64,000 nucleotides of DNA, from the NCBI GenBank assembly GCA_016866775.1, contig VGLJ01000011.1, positions 22,964 through 86,963 of the forward strand, read 5' to 3'. Origin of the DNA: Candidatus Rokuibacteriota bacterium. Lineage in GTDB: Bacteria > Methylomirabilota > Methylomirabilia > Rokubacteriales > CSP1-6. How positions within the stretch are numbered: position 1 is the first letter of the stretch; every line of letters starts with the position of its first letter. The notes under the pieces were generated by a model. The model made no database searches, was not told the DNA's origin, and saw only the letters and a list, made by a program, of their open reading frames with translations. Shown piece after piece: positions 49,906 through 58,407 of this stretch. Both the position numbers and the translations under genes were made by a program.

Positions 49906-50736
49906 CTACGCGGCCGGGCGCTTCCAGCCGAGCCAGTCGACGACGGCGCCGCCCATCACGCGCTCAAGGTCGCGGCCCTTCAGCCACGGCAGCTCCTCGG
50001 TGAACATCGTCACGCACTGCCGGTACGAGCACGGCATGCGCGTGATGTCCGTGCCCCAGAACGCGCGGTCGGGGCCGAACGCCTCGAAGATCTGCTTCAG
50101 GTACCCGTGGATGTTCTTGTACGGATACGGCTGGCTCGAATAGCTCGGCGCGCCCGACATCTTGATCGCGACGTTGGGGAAGCGCGCGAGCGCGAGCGCG
50201 TCCTTCAGGTCGGCGAACGCGGCGTCGTCCGTCACGCCGGTGCCGCCGCCGCTGCGCCCGAGATGATCGATGTGCAGCTTGAGCGCGGGATGTCGCTCGG
50301 CGATCTTCGCCAGCGCCGCCACCTGCCCACCCGCAAGAAGCCCGACGGGATAGCCGCCCTTCTCGCACGCCTTCCAGAACCAGTCGAGCGAGCCGTCGGT
50401 CCACCACGCCTTCTGCTGCGGCTGGTTGAACGTGAAGCGGAAGCCGAGCATGCCCGGCCGCTCGCGCCAGCGCGCCACGATCTGCTCGCGGTCCGGGCTC
50501 TGCAGATCGAAGTGGCCGAGGATGCAGAACGTGTCGGGATGCGCGCGCACGGCCTCGACGGCCAGCGTGTTGACCGCCTCGCCGAGCGAGCTCGGCGGAT
50601 GGATCACCGCGCAGTCGACGCCGGCCGACTTCATCTCGGCGCGCGCGTCGTCTTTCGAATACGTCGGGATCTGCCGGTGGTGCGCGCTCATCTTGCCGTT
50701 CTGCCAGATGTGGATCTGCGAGTCGACGATCAGCAC
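49906..50736 (-). CDS. Amidohydrolase_2 family protein B
   Basis: 276 aa TIM-barrel hydrolase (LIVDSQIHIWQ with Q-x-H in place of HxH, LHIDHLGRSGG, FWGTDITRMPCSYRQC). It resembles lactonase-type members such as 4-sulfomuconolactone or L-fucono-lactone hydrolases. GTG start with GGAGGA upstream. A decayed cyclase gene end lies directly upstream. Confidence 0.86.
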   Translation of the reverse strand: MLIVDSQIHIWQNGKMSAHHRQIPTYSKDDARAEMKSAGVDCAVIHPPSSLGEAVNTLAVEAVRAHPDTFCILGHFDLQSPDREQIVARWRERPGMLGFRFTFNQPQQKAWWTDGSLDWFWKACEKGGYPVGLLAGGQVAALAKIAERHPALKLHIDHLGRSGGGTGVTDDAAFADLKDALALARFPNVAIKMSGAPSYSSQPYPYKNIHGYLKQIFEAFGPDRAFWGTDITRMPCSYRQCVTMFTEELPWLKGRDLERVMGGAVVDWLGWKRPAA

Positions 50737-50782
50737 GGCGGTCCTCCGTGGACACGTAGATTACGACATCCGCTGGCGGCGA

Positions 50783-50905
50783 TCAGGCGAGCGTGTCGAG
50801 CAGCGCTTTGGCCGCCCGCATGTCAGCGGTCTCGAATCCCTCGGTGAACCCTTCAGCGCGTGGTCGCCGAGCGACTCGCAGACGAAGAACCCGTCGACCA
50901 GCCGC
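50783..50905 (-). pseudogene. Remnant of an adenylate/guanylate cyclase-TPR gene
   Basis: Read on the minus strand, GRLVDGFFVCESLGDHALKG (end of a class III cyclase or ATPase-linked cyclase domain) is followed, after a frame change, by FTEGFETADMRAAKALLDTLA and a TGA, the usual last residues of cyclase-TPR proteins. The whole region between (several hundred residues in intact homologues) is missing, so this is a collapsed pseudogene created by an internal deletion. Confidence 0.7.
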
Positions 50906-50911
50906 CCACCG

Positions 50912-52558
50912 CTACCGCAACGCGCCGCGATTCGAGAATCGCGTCTCCTGGCTCGTGATGAACTCGAGCAGCGCCGCCTGCCCGCCCTCGGTCGCCTTGC
51001 GGGCGCGCGCGAACGCCCCCGCGATGTCGCCGGGCTTCTCGACGCGCTCGCTCCACCCGCCCATCGCGCGGCCCATGTCCGCGTAGTTGCCGCCGATGTC
51101 GCGCGCGCCGTACTTGTCGTGCGACACCACGAGGTGCGGGATCTCGATCGCCATGGCCGAGTTGTTCAGCACCACGGTGCAGATCGGCGCGCCGCCCCGC
51201 ACCGCGGTCTCGAAATCGAGCCCGGTCATGCCGAAGGCGGCGTCACCCATGAAGTTGACGCAGAACTTGTCCGGCACGGCGAGCTTGGCGCCGATGGCGA
51301 GGCCGAGGCCGGTGCCGAGCGCGTGCGACTTGCCCCACCCGAGATACGTCCGCGGCGACACCGCGCGGTAGAACGGAAGGAGCTGATCGCGCGGGCTGCC
51401 GGAGTCGTGCGTGACGATGGCGTCGCGCGGGTCGATCGTCCGCATGAACTCGGTGATGACGCGATAGGGATTGAGCGGGACTTCCGGCGACTCGAGGATC
51501 GCCTTCCACTCGGTCAGCCACGCGGCGCGCACGCGCTCCAGCTCGGCGCGGACGCTCTCGCGTCCCCTGGGGCGTCCGCCCTGACTCTTGACCGCCTCGA
51601 GGAACTGGCGGAGCACGAGCCGCGCGTCGCCCAGCAGCGGATGGTCCGCGACGTAGTTCTTGTTGAGGTCGCGCTCGTCGTTGGTGGCGTGGATGATCGT
51701 CTTGCCCGCGGGGAGGCTCGCGGCCATGCCGTGGCGCGTGAAGCTGCATCCGATGCCGAACACGACGTCGGCCTCGCGGAGATAGTGCAGCGTCGGTCCG
51801 GTCACCGACGGTCCGCCGGTGCCGAGCGCGAGCGCGTGATCCTCGGGGAACGCGCTCTTCGCCTCCATCGTCGTCATCACCGGCGCCTCGAGCAGCTCGG
51901 CCAGCTCGCGCAGCTCGGCCCACGCCTCGGCGTACAGGACCCCCTGCCCCGCGTGAATGACCGGCCGTCGCGCGTCACGCAGCACGCGCGCGGCCGCCTC
52001 GACGTCGCGCACGTTGGCGCCGGCGGACGTCGCCTTCACCGGCCGGTACGCCTCGATCAGCGCGTCCGGCACGTCCTCGTTCACGATGTCGGCGGGGATC
52101 TCGACCATCACCGGGCCCGGGCGGCCCATGCGCATCAGGCTGATCGCCCGGCGCATGACGTCCCCGATCTGACCGCCCGTGGCGACGGTCTCGACCGACT
52201 TCGTGACCGACGCGTACGTGCGCGCCGAGCTGAACAGCGGAAACACCTGCGCGCGGTCGCGCGGATGGCCGAGCGGCAGGATCAGCATCGGCGTGGAGTC
52301 GGAGTACGCGGTGGCCACGCCCGGGAACGCGTTCTCGGCGCCGGGGCCGTACTGCATGCAGAAGACGGCGAGCGTCTTGCCGTTCTTCACGCGCGCGTAG
52401 CCGTCGGCGATGCCGACGCCCACGCGTTCCTGCCGGCAGAGCACGGGGCGGATGTCCGCCTTGGCCGCGGCTTCGATCACCGGCGTGGTCGGATACGCGC
52501 TCAGGAACTCGGCGCCTTCGATCTTGAGGATGCGGGCGATGGCATCGACGACTTTCAC
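50912..52558 (-). CDS. Thiamine-diphosphate-dependent enzyme (acetolactate synthase-like)
   Basis: 548 aa ThDP enzyme with the three-domain layout. The activating Glu is E44 (CRQERVGVGIADGYAR), the central domain contains ARRPVIHAGQG, and the ThDP/Mg motif is FMGDAAFGMTGLDFETA with later VVLNNSAM. It decarboxylates or ligates 2-oxo acids; benzoylformate-decarboxylase- or sulfopyruvate-decarboxylase-like roles are possible. GTG start with AAAGGAG upstream. It follows the DDN-type reductase on the same strand by 12 bp, so they are co-transcribed. Confidence 0.9.
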   Translation of the reverse strand: MKVVDAIARILKIEGAEFLSAYPTTPVIEAAAKADIRPVLCRQERVGVGIADGYARVKNGKTLAVFCMQYGPGAENAFPGVATAYSDSTPMLILPLGHPRDRAQVFPLFSSARTYASVTKSVETVATGGQIGDVMRRAISLMRMGRPGPVMVEIPADIVNEDVPDALIEAYRPVKATSAGANVRDVEAAARVLRDARRPVIHAGQGVLYAEAWAELRELAELLEAPVMTTMEAKSAFPEDHALALGTGGPSVTGPTLHYLREADVVFGIGCSFTRHGMAASLPAGKTIIHATNDERDLNKNYVADHPLLGDARLVLRQFLEAVKSQGGRPRGRESVRAELERVRAAWLTEWKAILESPEVPLNPYRVITEFMRTIDPRDAIVTHDSGSPRDQLLPFYRAVSPRTYLGWGKSHALGTGLGLAIGAKLAVPDKFCVNFMGDAAFGMTGLDFETAVRGGAPICTVVLNNSAMAIEIPHLVVSHDKYGARDIGGNYADMGRAMGGWSERVEKPGDIAGAFARARKATEGGQAALLEFITSQETRFSNRGALR

Positions 52559-52570
52559 GTGCGCTCTCCT

Positions 52571-53008
52571 TTACCGTGCCGGCTCGGCGACGAACAACGG
52601 AATCTGTCGCGTGGTCTTCGCCTGGTATTCCTCGTACGGCGGATACGCGGCGACGGCGAGCTTCCACAGCCGCGCGCGCTCTTTCTCGTTGTCGACCTCG
52701 CGCACTTTCATCCGCTGCACCTCCGCGTGGTCGCGGAGCTCGATCGCGGGGTTCGCGCGCAGGTTGTGCACCCAGACCGGGTTCGTCGGCGCTCCGCCCA
52801 TCGAGCCGACGAGGACGTAGTTGGCGCCGTCCTTGACGCGCATGAGCGGGGTCTTGCGGACCGCGCCAGTCTTGTTGCCCCTGTGCGTCACGATGACGAC
52901 CGGCAGCCCGGTGTCGCGGAGCGTGGTGCCCTGGGTGCCGCCGCTGCCCTCGTAGAGCTCGACCTGGTCGCGCACCCACTGTCGGGGACTGGGGATATAG
53001 TCCGGCAT
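52571..53008 (-). CDS. DDN-type nitroreductase/deazaflavin (F420)-dependent oxidoreductase
   Basis: 145 aa split-barrel protein of the deazaflavin-dependent nitroreductase family: VVIVTHRGNKTGAVRKTPLMRV, NYVLVGSMGGAPTNPVWVHNLRANP and a C-terminal FVAEPAR. Its presence suggests that the organism makes coenzyme F420. AAGGAGG precedes the ATG. It is divergent from the Ldh-type gene and upstream of the ThDP enzyme. Confidence 0.88.
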   Translation of the reverse strand: MPDYIPSPRQWVRDQVELYEGSGGTQGTTLRDTGLPVVIVTHRGNKTGAVRKTPLMRVKDGANYVLVGSMGGAPTNPVWVHNLRANPAIELRDHAEVQRMKVREVDNEKERARLWKLAVAAYPPYEEYQAKTTRQIPLFVAEPAR

Positions 53009-53032
53009 GTGACCTCCTTGGACACTGACCGC

Positions 53033-53983
53033 GTGCACCTGAGCGTAGCCGACGCGCGCGCGCTCGGCGAGCGCGCGATGCGCGGGATCGGATACGACGC
53101 CGAGGACGCGTGCATCCTCACCGACCACGTGCTCGACGCCGCGCTGTGCGGCTACGAGTACTCCGGCCTGCCGAAGCTGCTCAACGTGGCCGAGCATCCG
53201 CGGTTCAAGCAGCCGCGACATCCCTTGCGCGTGATCAAGGAGACGGGCGTCGCGGTCCTCTTCGACGGCGGCAATCAGAGCGGGATGATCGGCATGTACC
53301 ACGCGACGCGCGCGGTGATCGAGCGCGCCACCGCGAGCGGCTTCGCGCTCGTCGGCGTCGACAACCTCTGGATGAGCGGCCGCAGCGCGTACTACGTCGA
53401 GATGGCCGCGCGCGCCGGGTTGATCGGCATCCACGCGGTGGCCGCGCCGCCGCTGGTCGCTCCGCCCGGCGGCGCGAAGGCGGTGCTCGGCACGAACCCG
53501 ATCGCGTTCGGCTTCCCGATGGAGCCCGACCCGCTGGTGATCGACCTCGGCACGTCGGCGTTCATGGGCACCGATCTCCAGTTCCGCGCGCGGCTCGGCA
53601 TCCCGCTGCCGCCGGATGTCGCGCTCGACGAGCAGGGCCGGCCGACGACCGACGCGCGGGCGGCGCGACGCGGCGCCCTGCTGCCGTTCGGCGGGCACAA
53701 GGGCTACGCGCTGGCGCTCGCGATGCACGCGCTCGGCGTGGCGGCGGAGTACCTCTTCATCGCGTTCACGCCGGATCTGCTCACCTCGCTCGACGACTAT
53801 CGGCGCGAGCTGGCCGAGAAGATCGCCGTCCTCAAGGCGACGCCGCGGCAGGAGGGCGTCGACGAGATCCGCATTCCCGGCGAGCGCGCGTATCGCGAGC
53901 GCGCGCGGCTCACGCGCGAAGGGATCGCGATCGACAAGCGCATCCACGACGCGCTCATCCAGCTCGCGGAGGGCGCGCGCTAG
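53033..53983 (+). CDS. Ldh-family (YlbC/malate-type) NAD(P)-dependent oxidoreductase
   Basis: 316 aa protein of the malate/L-lactate dehydrogenase-2 family, which oxidises 2-hydroxy acids. Signatures: LSVADARALGERAM, GVDNLWMSGRSAYYVEMAARAG, GTNPIAFGFP and LLPFGGHKGYALAL. About 25-30 residues usually found between the helix after GGHKGY and the EYLFIAF strand seem to be missing (HALGVAAEYLFIAF), so it is slightly short. The GTG at 53033 is chosen; TTG at 53018 is an in-frame alternative. Its stop TAG overlaps the CHAT remnant. Confidence 0.82.
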   Translation: MHLSVADARALGERAMRGIGYDAEDACILTDHVLDAALCGYEYSGLPKLLNVAEHPRFKQPRHPLRVIKETGVAVLFDGGNQSGMIGMYHATRAVIERATASGFALVGVDNLWMSGRSAYYVEMAARAGLIGIHAVAAPPLVAPPGGAKAVLGTNPIAFGFPMEPDPLVIDLGTSAFMGTDLQFRARLGIPLPPDVALDEQGRPTTDARAARRGALLPFGGHKGYALALAMHALGVAAEYLFIAFTPDLLTSLDDYRRELAEKIAVLKATPRQEGVDEIRIPGERAYRERARLTREGIAIDKRIHDALIQLAEGAR

Positions 53984-54063
53984 CGGCCTTCGCCCACGAT
54001 CGAGAACGGCGCCCACGCGTAGGGATGCGCGAAGTGGGCGGTGCGTCCCTGGGCCTGCGTCAT
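53980..54063 (-). pseudogene. Remnant 3' end of a CHAT-domain gene
   Basis: On the minus strand the sequence encodes AHFAHPYAWAPFSIVGEGR and a stop, the characteristic terminal strand of CHAT proteases (compare HPIFWAPFALVGDPG at the end of the gene at 38705). Nothing upstream continues the domain; the amidohydrolase gene occupies that space. A decayed second CHAT gene is the simplest explanation. Confidence 0.75.
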
Positions 54064-55202
54064 GAGCGTAGCCGGTAGAAGCGCTGGGCGTTCAGACCCA
54101 GCACCTTGCGCCGCGCGTCCTCGGGGAGCGGCGCCAGCCGCTCCTTCAGCTCGCGCACCACGCCGAACGAGGCGTCGATGTGCGGGTAGTCGGACGCCCA
54201 GATGAAGTAGTCCGCGCCGAGGCGCTCGACCATCTGCGCGGTGACCGACTCGTCGGGATCGGCGGAGATCAGGCACTGGCGGTAGAAGTACGCGCTCGGC
54301 TCCATCGTGATCGGCGTCTGGTGGGCCATGACCCGGTACTTGTGATCGAGCCGGTCGAGCCACGCCACGATCCAGTTGGAGCCGGCCTCCAGCACCGCGC
54401 ACTTGAGCCGCGGATAGCGCTCGAACATCCCCGTGCCGAGCATCTGCGTGAACGCCGCCATCACGTCGATGGCGAGGAACGCGAAGCTGAACAGCCCGTC
54501 GGACGGATCGCGGCGCTGCCACTGGCGGAACCACTGGCGATCGCGCACGACCACGTGGAAGGCGATCGGCATCTCGAGATCCTGCGCGGTCTCCCAGAAG
54601 CGCGCGAACGCCGGATCGTCGAAGTGTCGGCCGCCGCGCGCCGCCACGTCCGGCGAGAGGAAGATCCCGACGCACCCGTCGCGCCGGGCGCGCTTCGTCT
54701 CCTCGACCGCGCCCTCCGGATCGAGCAGCGAGATGTGCGCGATCGGATACAGCCGCCTGGGATCCGTGCGGCAGAAGTCGGCGAGCCAGCGGTTGTACGC
54801 GCGCGTGTACGCCGTCGCCAGCGCGCCGTCGGTGACGTGTCCCTCCCAGCAGATGCCGATCGTGGGATAGAGCAGCACGGCGTCGATCCCCTCGCCGTCC
54901 ATCACGCGCAGCCGTTCCACGGGATCGTAGCCGCCCCGCGGACTGCCTTCCGTGTACGTCATCTGCCCGCGGGTGAGCAGGCGCTCCGCGTCCATCTCGA
55001 TCCCGCCGAGCGCGCCGAGCTGGCCGCGCAGCGTCTTGAGCGGCTGGCCGTCGATGAGGAGCACCTCGTAGCCATGCTCGTCGTGCGCGATCCGAATCGC
55101 GCGGTCGCGATACGACGGCTCGAGGTATGTCAGCCAGGTGTCGGCGGGTTCCAGGACGTGACCATCGGCATCCACCACCGGCGCGCCGCCCGGAGTCGTC
55201 AT
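54060..55202 (-). CDS. Amidohydrolase_2 family protein C
   Basis: 380 aa, ACMSD-like. N-terminal VVDADGHVLEPADTW (D-x-H), VLLYPTIGICWEG, central IAFHVVVRD and late IWASDYPHIDASFG with the Asp/His pair. Such proteins decarboxylate or hydrolyse aromatic or cyclic carboxylates. It is a distant paralogue of protein A at 47453 (similar YPHxD end). It is divergent from the SGNH esterase with 33 bp between starts. Confidence 0.87.
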   Translation of the reverse strand: MTTPGGAPVVDADGHVLEPADTWLTYLEPSYRDRAIRIAHDEHGYEVLLIDGQPLKTLRGQLGALGGIEMDAERLLTRGQMTYTEGSPRGGYDPVERLRVMDGEGIDAVLLYPTIGICWEGHVTDGALATAYTRAYNRWLADFCRTDPRRLYPIAHISLLDPEGAVEETKRARRDGCVGIFLSPDVAARGGRHFDDPAFARFWETAQDLEMPIAFHVVVRDRQWFRQWQRRDPSDGLFSFAFLAIDVMAAFTQMLGTGMFERYPRLKCAVLEAGSNWIVAWLDRLDHKYRVMAHQTPITMEPSAYFYRQCLISADPDESVTAQMVERLGADYFIWASDYPHIDASFGVVRELKERLAPLPEDARRKVLGLNAQRFYRLRS

Positions 55203-55235
55203 AGACTGGGATACCTTCGCACCGGAGGTAGCGCG

Positions 55236-56381
55236 ATGACAACCACCGGGCACTGGGTCGGAACGTGGACGGCGGCGCCGGCGCCCGCCGAAGGCGCGGC
55301 CTTTCTGAATCACACGCTGCGGATGATCCCGCGCGTCAGCATCGGCGGCAGCCGCGTGCGGGTGCGCATCTCCAACGCCTACGGGGCTCGGCCGCTCGCG
55401 ATCGGCTCGGCCTTCATCGGTGTGCGCGGCACCGGACCGGCGGTCGTGCCCGGCTCCAACCGGCGGCTCACCTTCGGCGGCGAGACCGGCGCGACGGTCG
55501 CCGCCGGCGCGCTCATCGTCAGCGATCCGGTCGAGCTGACGTTCGCGCCGCTCTCCGACCTCGCCGTGAGCGTGCATCTGCCGCAGGACCTGCCGGCGAG
55601 CTTCGGCATCACCGGGCGCTACGCGCGGCAGACGAACTACATCTCGCCGCCGGGCGATTTCTCGGGCGAAGAGGTCATGCCGGTCGGGCGCCTCACCGAC
55701 GACTGGTACTTCGTGTGCGGCGTCGACGTCGTGGCGCCGAAGGAGACGGGCGCCGTCGTCGCGGTCGGCGACTCCCTGACCGACGCGAACATCTCCACGC
55801 ACGACGGGCACCACAGCTGGCCGTCGCAGCTCGCGCGGCGGCTGATCGCGCGATCGGGTGGACGGCCGATGGCGGTGATGAACCAGGGCCTCGGCGGCAA
55901 CCGCATCCTGCACGACATCCGCGGCGACAGCGGCTTGCGCCGGTTCGATCGCGACGTGCTCGCGCAGCCCGGCGTGACGCACACCATCATCATGCTCGGC
56001 ACCAACGATCTCCGGAACCGTCCGGGCAAGGCCGAGGAAGAAGTGACGGCGCCGCAGATGATCGCGGGGCTCAAGCAGTTCGCCGTCCGCGGCCACGCGC
56101 ACGGCATCAAGGTGATCGCCGCGACGCTCACGCCGTTCGAGAACGAGACGTTCCTGCCCGGCGCGTGGAACCCGAAGCGCGAGGCGGTGCGGCAGGCCGT
56201 CAACGACTGGGTGCGCAAGACCGACGTGTTCGACGCGATCGCCGACTTCGACCAGGCCGTGCGCGACCCCAACCGTCCGACGAGCATGCTGCCGGTCTAC
56301 GACTGTGGCGACCACCTCCACCAGAGCGACGCCGGCTACCGGGCGATGGGCGACGCGATCGACCTGGCACTGTTCGAGTAG
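55236..56381 (+). CDS. SGNH/GDSL hydrolase
   Basis: 381 aa esterase. An N-terminal beta-domain (HWVGTWTAAPAP, RVRVRISNAYG) precedes the SGNH core: block I AVGDSLTD (Ser), block II Gly/Asn in GLGGNRI, block III LGTNDLRN and block V Asp/His in DHLHQSDAGY. There is no signal peptide, though many homologues are exported. GGAGG precedes the ATG. The layout matches acetylxylan- or rhamnogalacturonan-esterase-like proteins. A monooxygenase follows 8 bp downstream. Confidence 0.9.
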   Translation: MTTTGHWVGTWTAAPAPAEGAAFLNHTLRMIPRVSIGGSRVRVRISNAYGARPLAIGSAFIGVRGTGPAVVPGSNRRLTFGGETGATVAAGALIVSDPVELTFAPLSDLAVSVHLPQDLPASFGITGRYARQTNYISPPGDFSGEEVMPVGRLTDDWYFVCGVDVVAPKETGAVVAVGDSLTDANISTHDGHHSWPSQLARRLIARSGGRPMAVMNQGLGGNRILHDIRGDSGLRRFDRDVLAQPGVTHTIIMLGTNDLRNRPGKAEEEVTAPQMIAGLKQFAVRGHAHGIKVIAATLTPFENETFLPGAWNPKREAVRQAVNDWVRKTDVFDAIADFDQAVRDPNRPTSMLPVYDCGDHLHQSDAGYRAMGDAIDLALFE

Positions 56382-56389
56382 GCCGCGCG

Positions 56390-57478
56390 TTGAATCGCGA
56401 CGTCGCGGGACTCCGGCTCGGGCTCTTCGGCTTCAATTGCTCGAGCGGGCGCACGTACGCGACGCTGCCCGAAAGCTGGGACGCGAGCTGGGAGAACAAC
56501 CTCGCGCTCGCGCAACGCGCGGACGAGCTCGGGCTCGACTGCCTGATCCCGATCGCGCGGTGGAAGGGCTACGGGGGCGACTCCAACCCGAACGGCTCGA
56601 GCTTCGAGTCGATCGCCTGGGCGTGCGGCTTGCTGGCCGCGACGCGATCCGTCGACGTGTTCTGCACGGTGCACGTCCCCCTGCACCATCCGCTCGTCGC
56701 CGCCAAGCAGATGGCCACGGCCGACCACATCGGCCGCGGAAGGCTCGGCGTGAACATCGTCTGCGGCTGGAACGAGGACGAGTTCCGGATGTTCGGCGTC
56801 GAGAAGCAGGAGCACGACGCGCGCTACGCGCAGGGCGACGAGTGGTGGAGCATCGTGAAACGGGTCTGGGCCGGCGAGGATCGCTTCGATCACGAGGGCG
56901 TGCACTACACGCTCCGGCGCGTGGAGGGTGCGCCGCGGCCGTACGCCGGACGCCCGCTCCGCATGATGAACGCGGGCAGCTCGCCGGCGGGGCGCGCGTT
57001 CGCCATCCGTCACTCCGACATGCACTTCGACGCGATCGACATCCCCGAGGCCAGCATCGATCGCATCGCGGAGACGAAGCGATTGGCGCGCGAGCGCGGC
57101 CGTGACATCGAGGTGTGGACGCCCGTGGGCATCGTCTGCCGGCGCACTCAGAGAGAAGCCGACGACTACGTCCGCCACGTCGTCGACCATGTCGATCTCG
57201 GCGCGATCGGGTACCTGGCCGAGATGAAGACGAAGGACGGTCACTCGGCCACCGATCCCCAGGGCCGGCAGCTTCGCAGCCCGATCGAGCGACGCGCCCT
57301 CGCCCGCGGCTCCTACTGCGTGATCGGCGACGCGGACGCGGTCGCCCGGGAGCTCGCCCGGCTCAGCTCCGCGGGTGTCGACGGTGTCGCGATCAACTTC
57401 GTCGACTACCTCGCGGAGCTGCCCTTCTTCGCCGCCGAGGTCTTGCCCCGCCTCGAAGCCCTCGGGCTACGCGCGTAG
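56390..57478 (+). CDS. LLM-class monooxygenase 5 (RutA/SsuD-like)
   Basis: 362 aa luciferase-like enzyme with the RutA/alkanesulfonate-monooxygenase type core: CLIPIARWKGYGGDSNPNG, HHPLVAAKQMATADHIGRGRLGVNIVCGWNEDEFRMFG. The VNIVxGW segment distinguishes it from the four other monooxygenases here. RutA and SsuD relatives cleave pyrimidines, sulfonates or dimethylsulfide-type compounds. The TTG at 56390 is the likely start; there is no in-frame ATG near. Its end overlaps the convergent ferritin-like gene by 12 bp. Confidence 0.86.
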   Translation: MNRDVAGLRLGLFGFNCSSGRTYATLPESWDASWENNLALAQRADELGLDCLIPIARWKGYGGDSNPNGSSFESIAWACGLLAATRSVDVFCTVHVPLHHPLVAAKQMATADHIGRGRLGVNIVCGWNEDEFRMFGVEKQEHDARYAQGDEWWSIVKRVWAGEDRFDHEGVHYTLRRVEGAPRPYAGRPLRMMNAGSSPAGRAFAIRHSDMHFDAIDIPEASIDRIAETKRLARERGRDIEVWTPVGIVCRRTQREADDYVRHVVDHVDLGAIGYLAEMKTKDGHSATDPQGRQLRSPIERRALARGSYCVIGDADAVARELARLSSAGVDGVAINFVDYLAELPFFAAEVLPRLEALGLRA

Positions 57479-58229
57479 CGCCCGCGCGGCCGCGGCGAGC
57501 CGTCCCGGACCCTCCTTCGTGAGCTCGGCGACGATCCGGACGAACATGGGGTGCTCGAGACCGCAGACGATGAACGTCCAGCGGTACGCGCGCTGGATGT
57601 GCGCCTTGATCTCCGCGCGCTCCGTCTCCGTGTAGCGTCGCCCCGTCGCGCGCCCCCGGGCTCTCGATGTCGAGATCCGCCTGCTGGGACAGGAGCCCGT
57701 CGATGGCGCCGCCGAGCTCGAGCAGCTCCTCGACGGCGTGCGTCGCTTCGTCGAGCCAGTGGAACTTGACGAGGTCGCGGAAGAGCTCGTCGAGGTTCTC
57801 GTCGGAGCGGACGTGCTCGACGTAGTGCATCTGCGTGTACCACTCGATCATGCTCGTGAGGAGCAGCGAGCAGAGGCGCGACTTCCCGAGGACGAGCTGG
57901 TGCTTGCTCTCGTCCTCGGCGAACCGCAGCAGCACGCGGAGCCGGGCCTCGTCGCCGAAGACGTTGCGCTGCGCCGCCTCCATGACTTGAGGAATGATGT
58001 ACTCCTCCACGAACGCGAAGATGTGGCAGTAGGCGTTCCCGATGATCTGGTTCAGCTTGAGCTTCTCCTCATCGCCGAGGCACCCGATCCCGTCGACGCC
58101 GGCCAGCCGGTTCGGCAGGAAGCGCTTCGCGTAGTCGAAGTCTCTGTTCCGGAGGACGTCCTCTTCCTTCCACGCGACCTTCAGCGAGTTGCGGAGGCAC
58201 TCATCGTACGAGTACGTGTGCGTCAGCAT
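57467..58229 (-). CDS. Ferritin-like diiron protein, frameshifted near the 3' end
   Basis: About 253 aa after correcting one frameshift. The intact part (to DLDIES) is all-helical with diiron-type motifs: FVEEYIIPQVMEAAQ, FAEDESKHQ (E-x-x-x-H type) and WLDEATHAVEELLEL, suggesting a ferritin-like oxygenase or chaperone. At the G5 run near 57655-57660 the frame shifts; removing one G restores YTETERAEIKAHIQRAYRWTF and LEHPMFVRIVAELTKEG ending at TAG 57467. Without correction the product runs on in shadow frame to 57393. A homopolymer error is likely. AAGGAGG precedes the ATG. Confidence 0.72.
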
Positions 58230-58407
58230 GACCGTCCTCCTTGCGGCGTTGTTGGCCTGTTGCGAGGGGCAAGCGCCGTGTCACGCCACGCTCCGCGCAA
58301 GTCCACGAATTCCCGCGCCAGGGCGATGACTCCCTCGCCGCCCCCGCACGATGGCCTTGCACGTCCCGCAAGCTGGGATGGCGCTTATACTCCGGGCGGA
58401 GGCCGAC

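Noticed and set aside
50426..53983. 1185-codon open frame on the plus strand
   Set aside because: Most of it is the antisense of the ThDP enzyme and DDN genes; only the part from about 53033 is a real gene.
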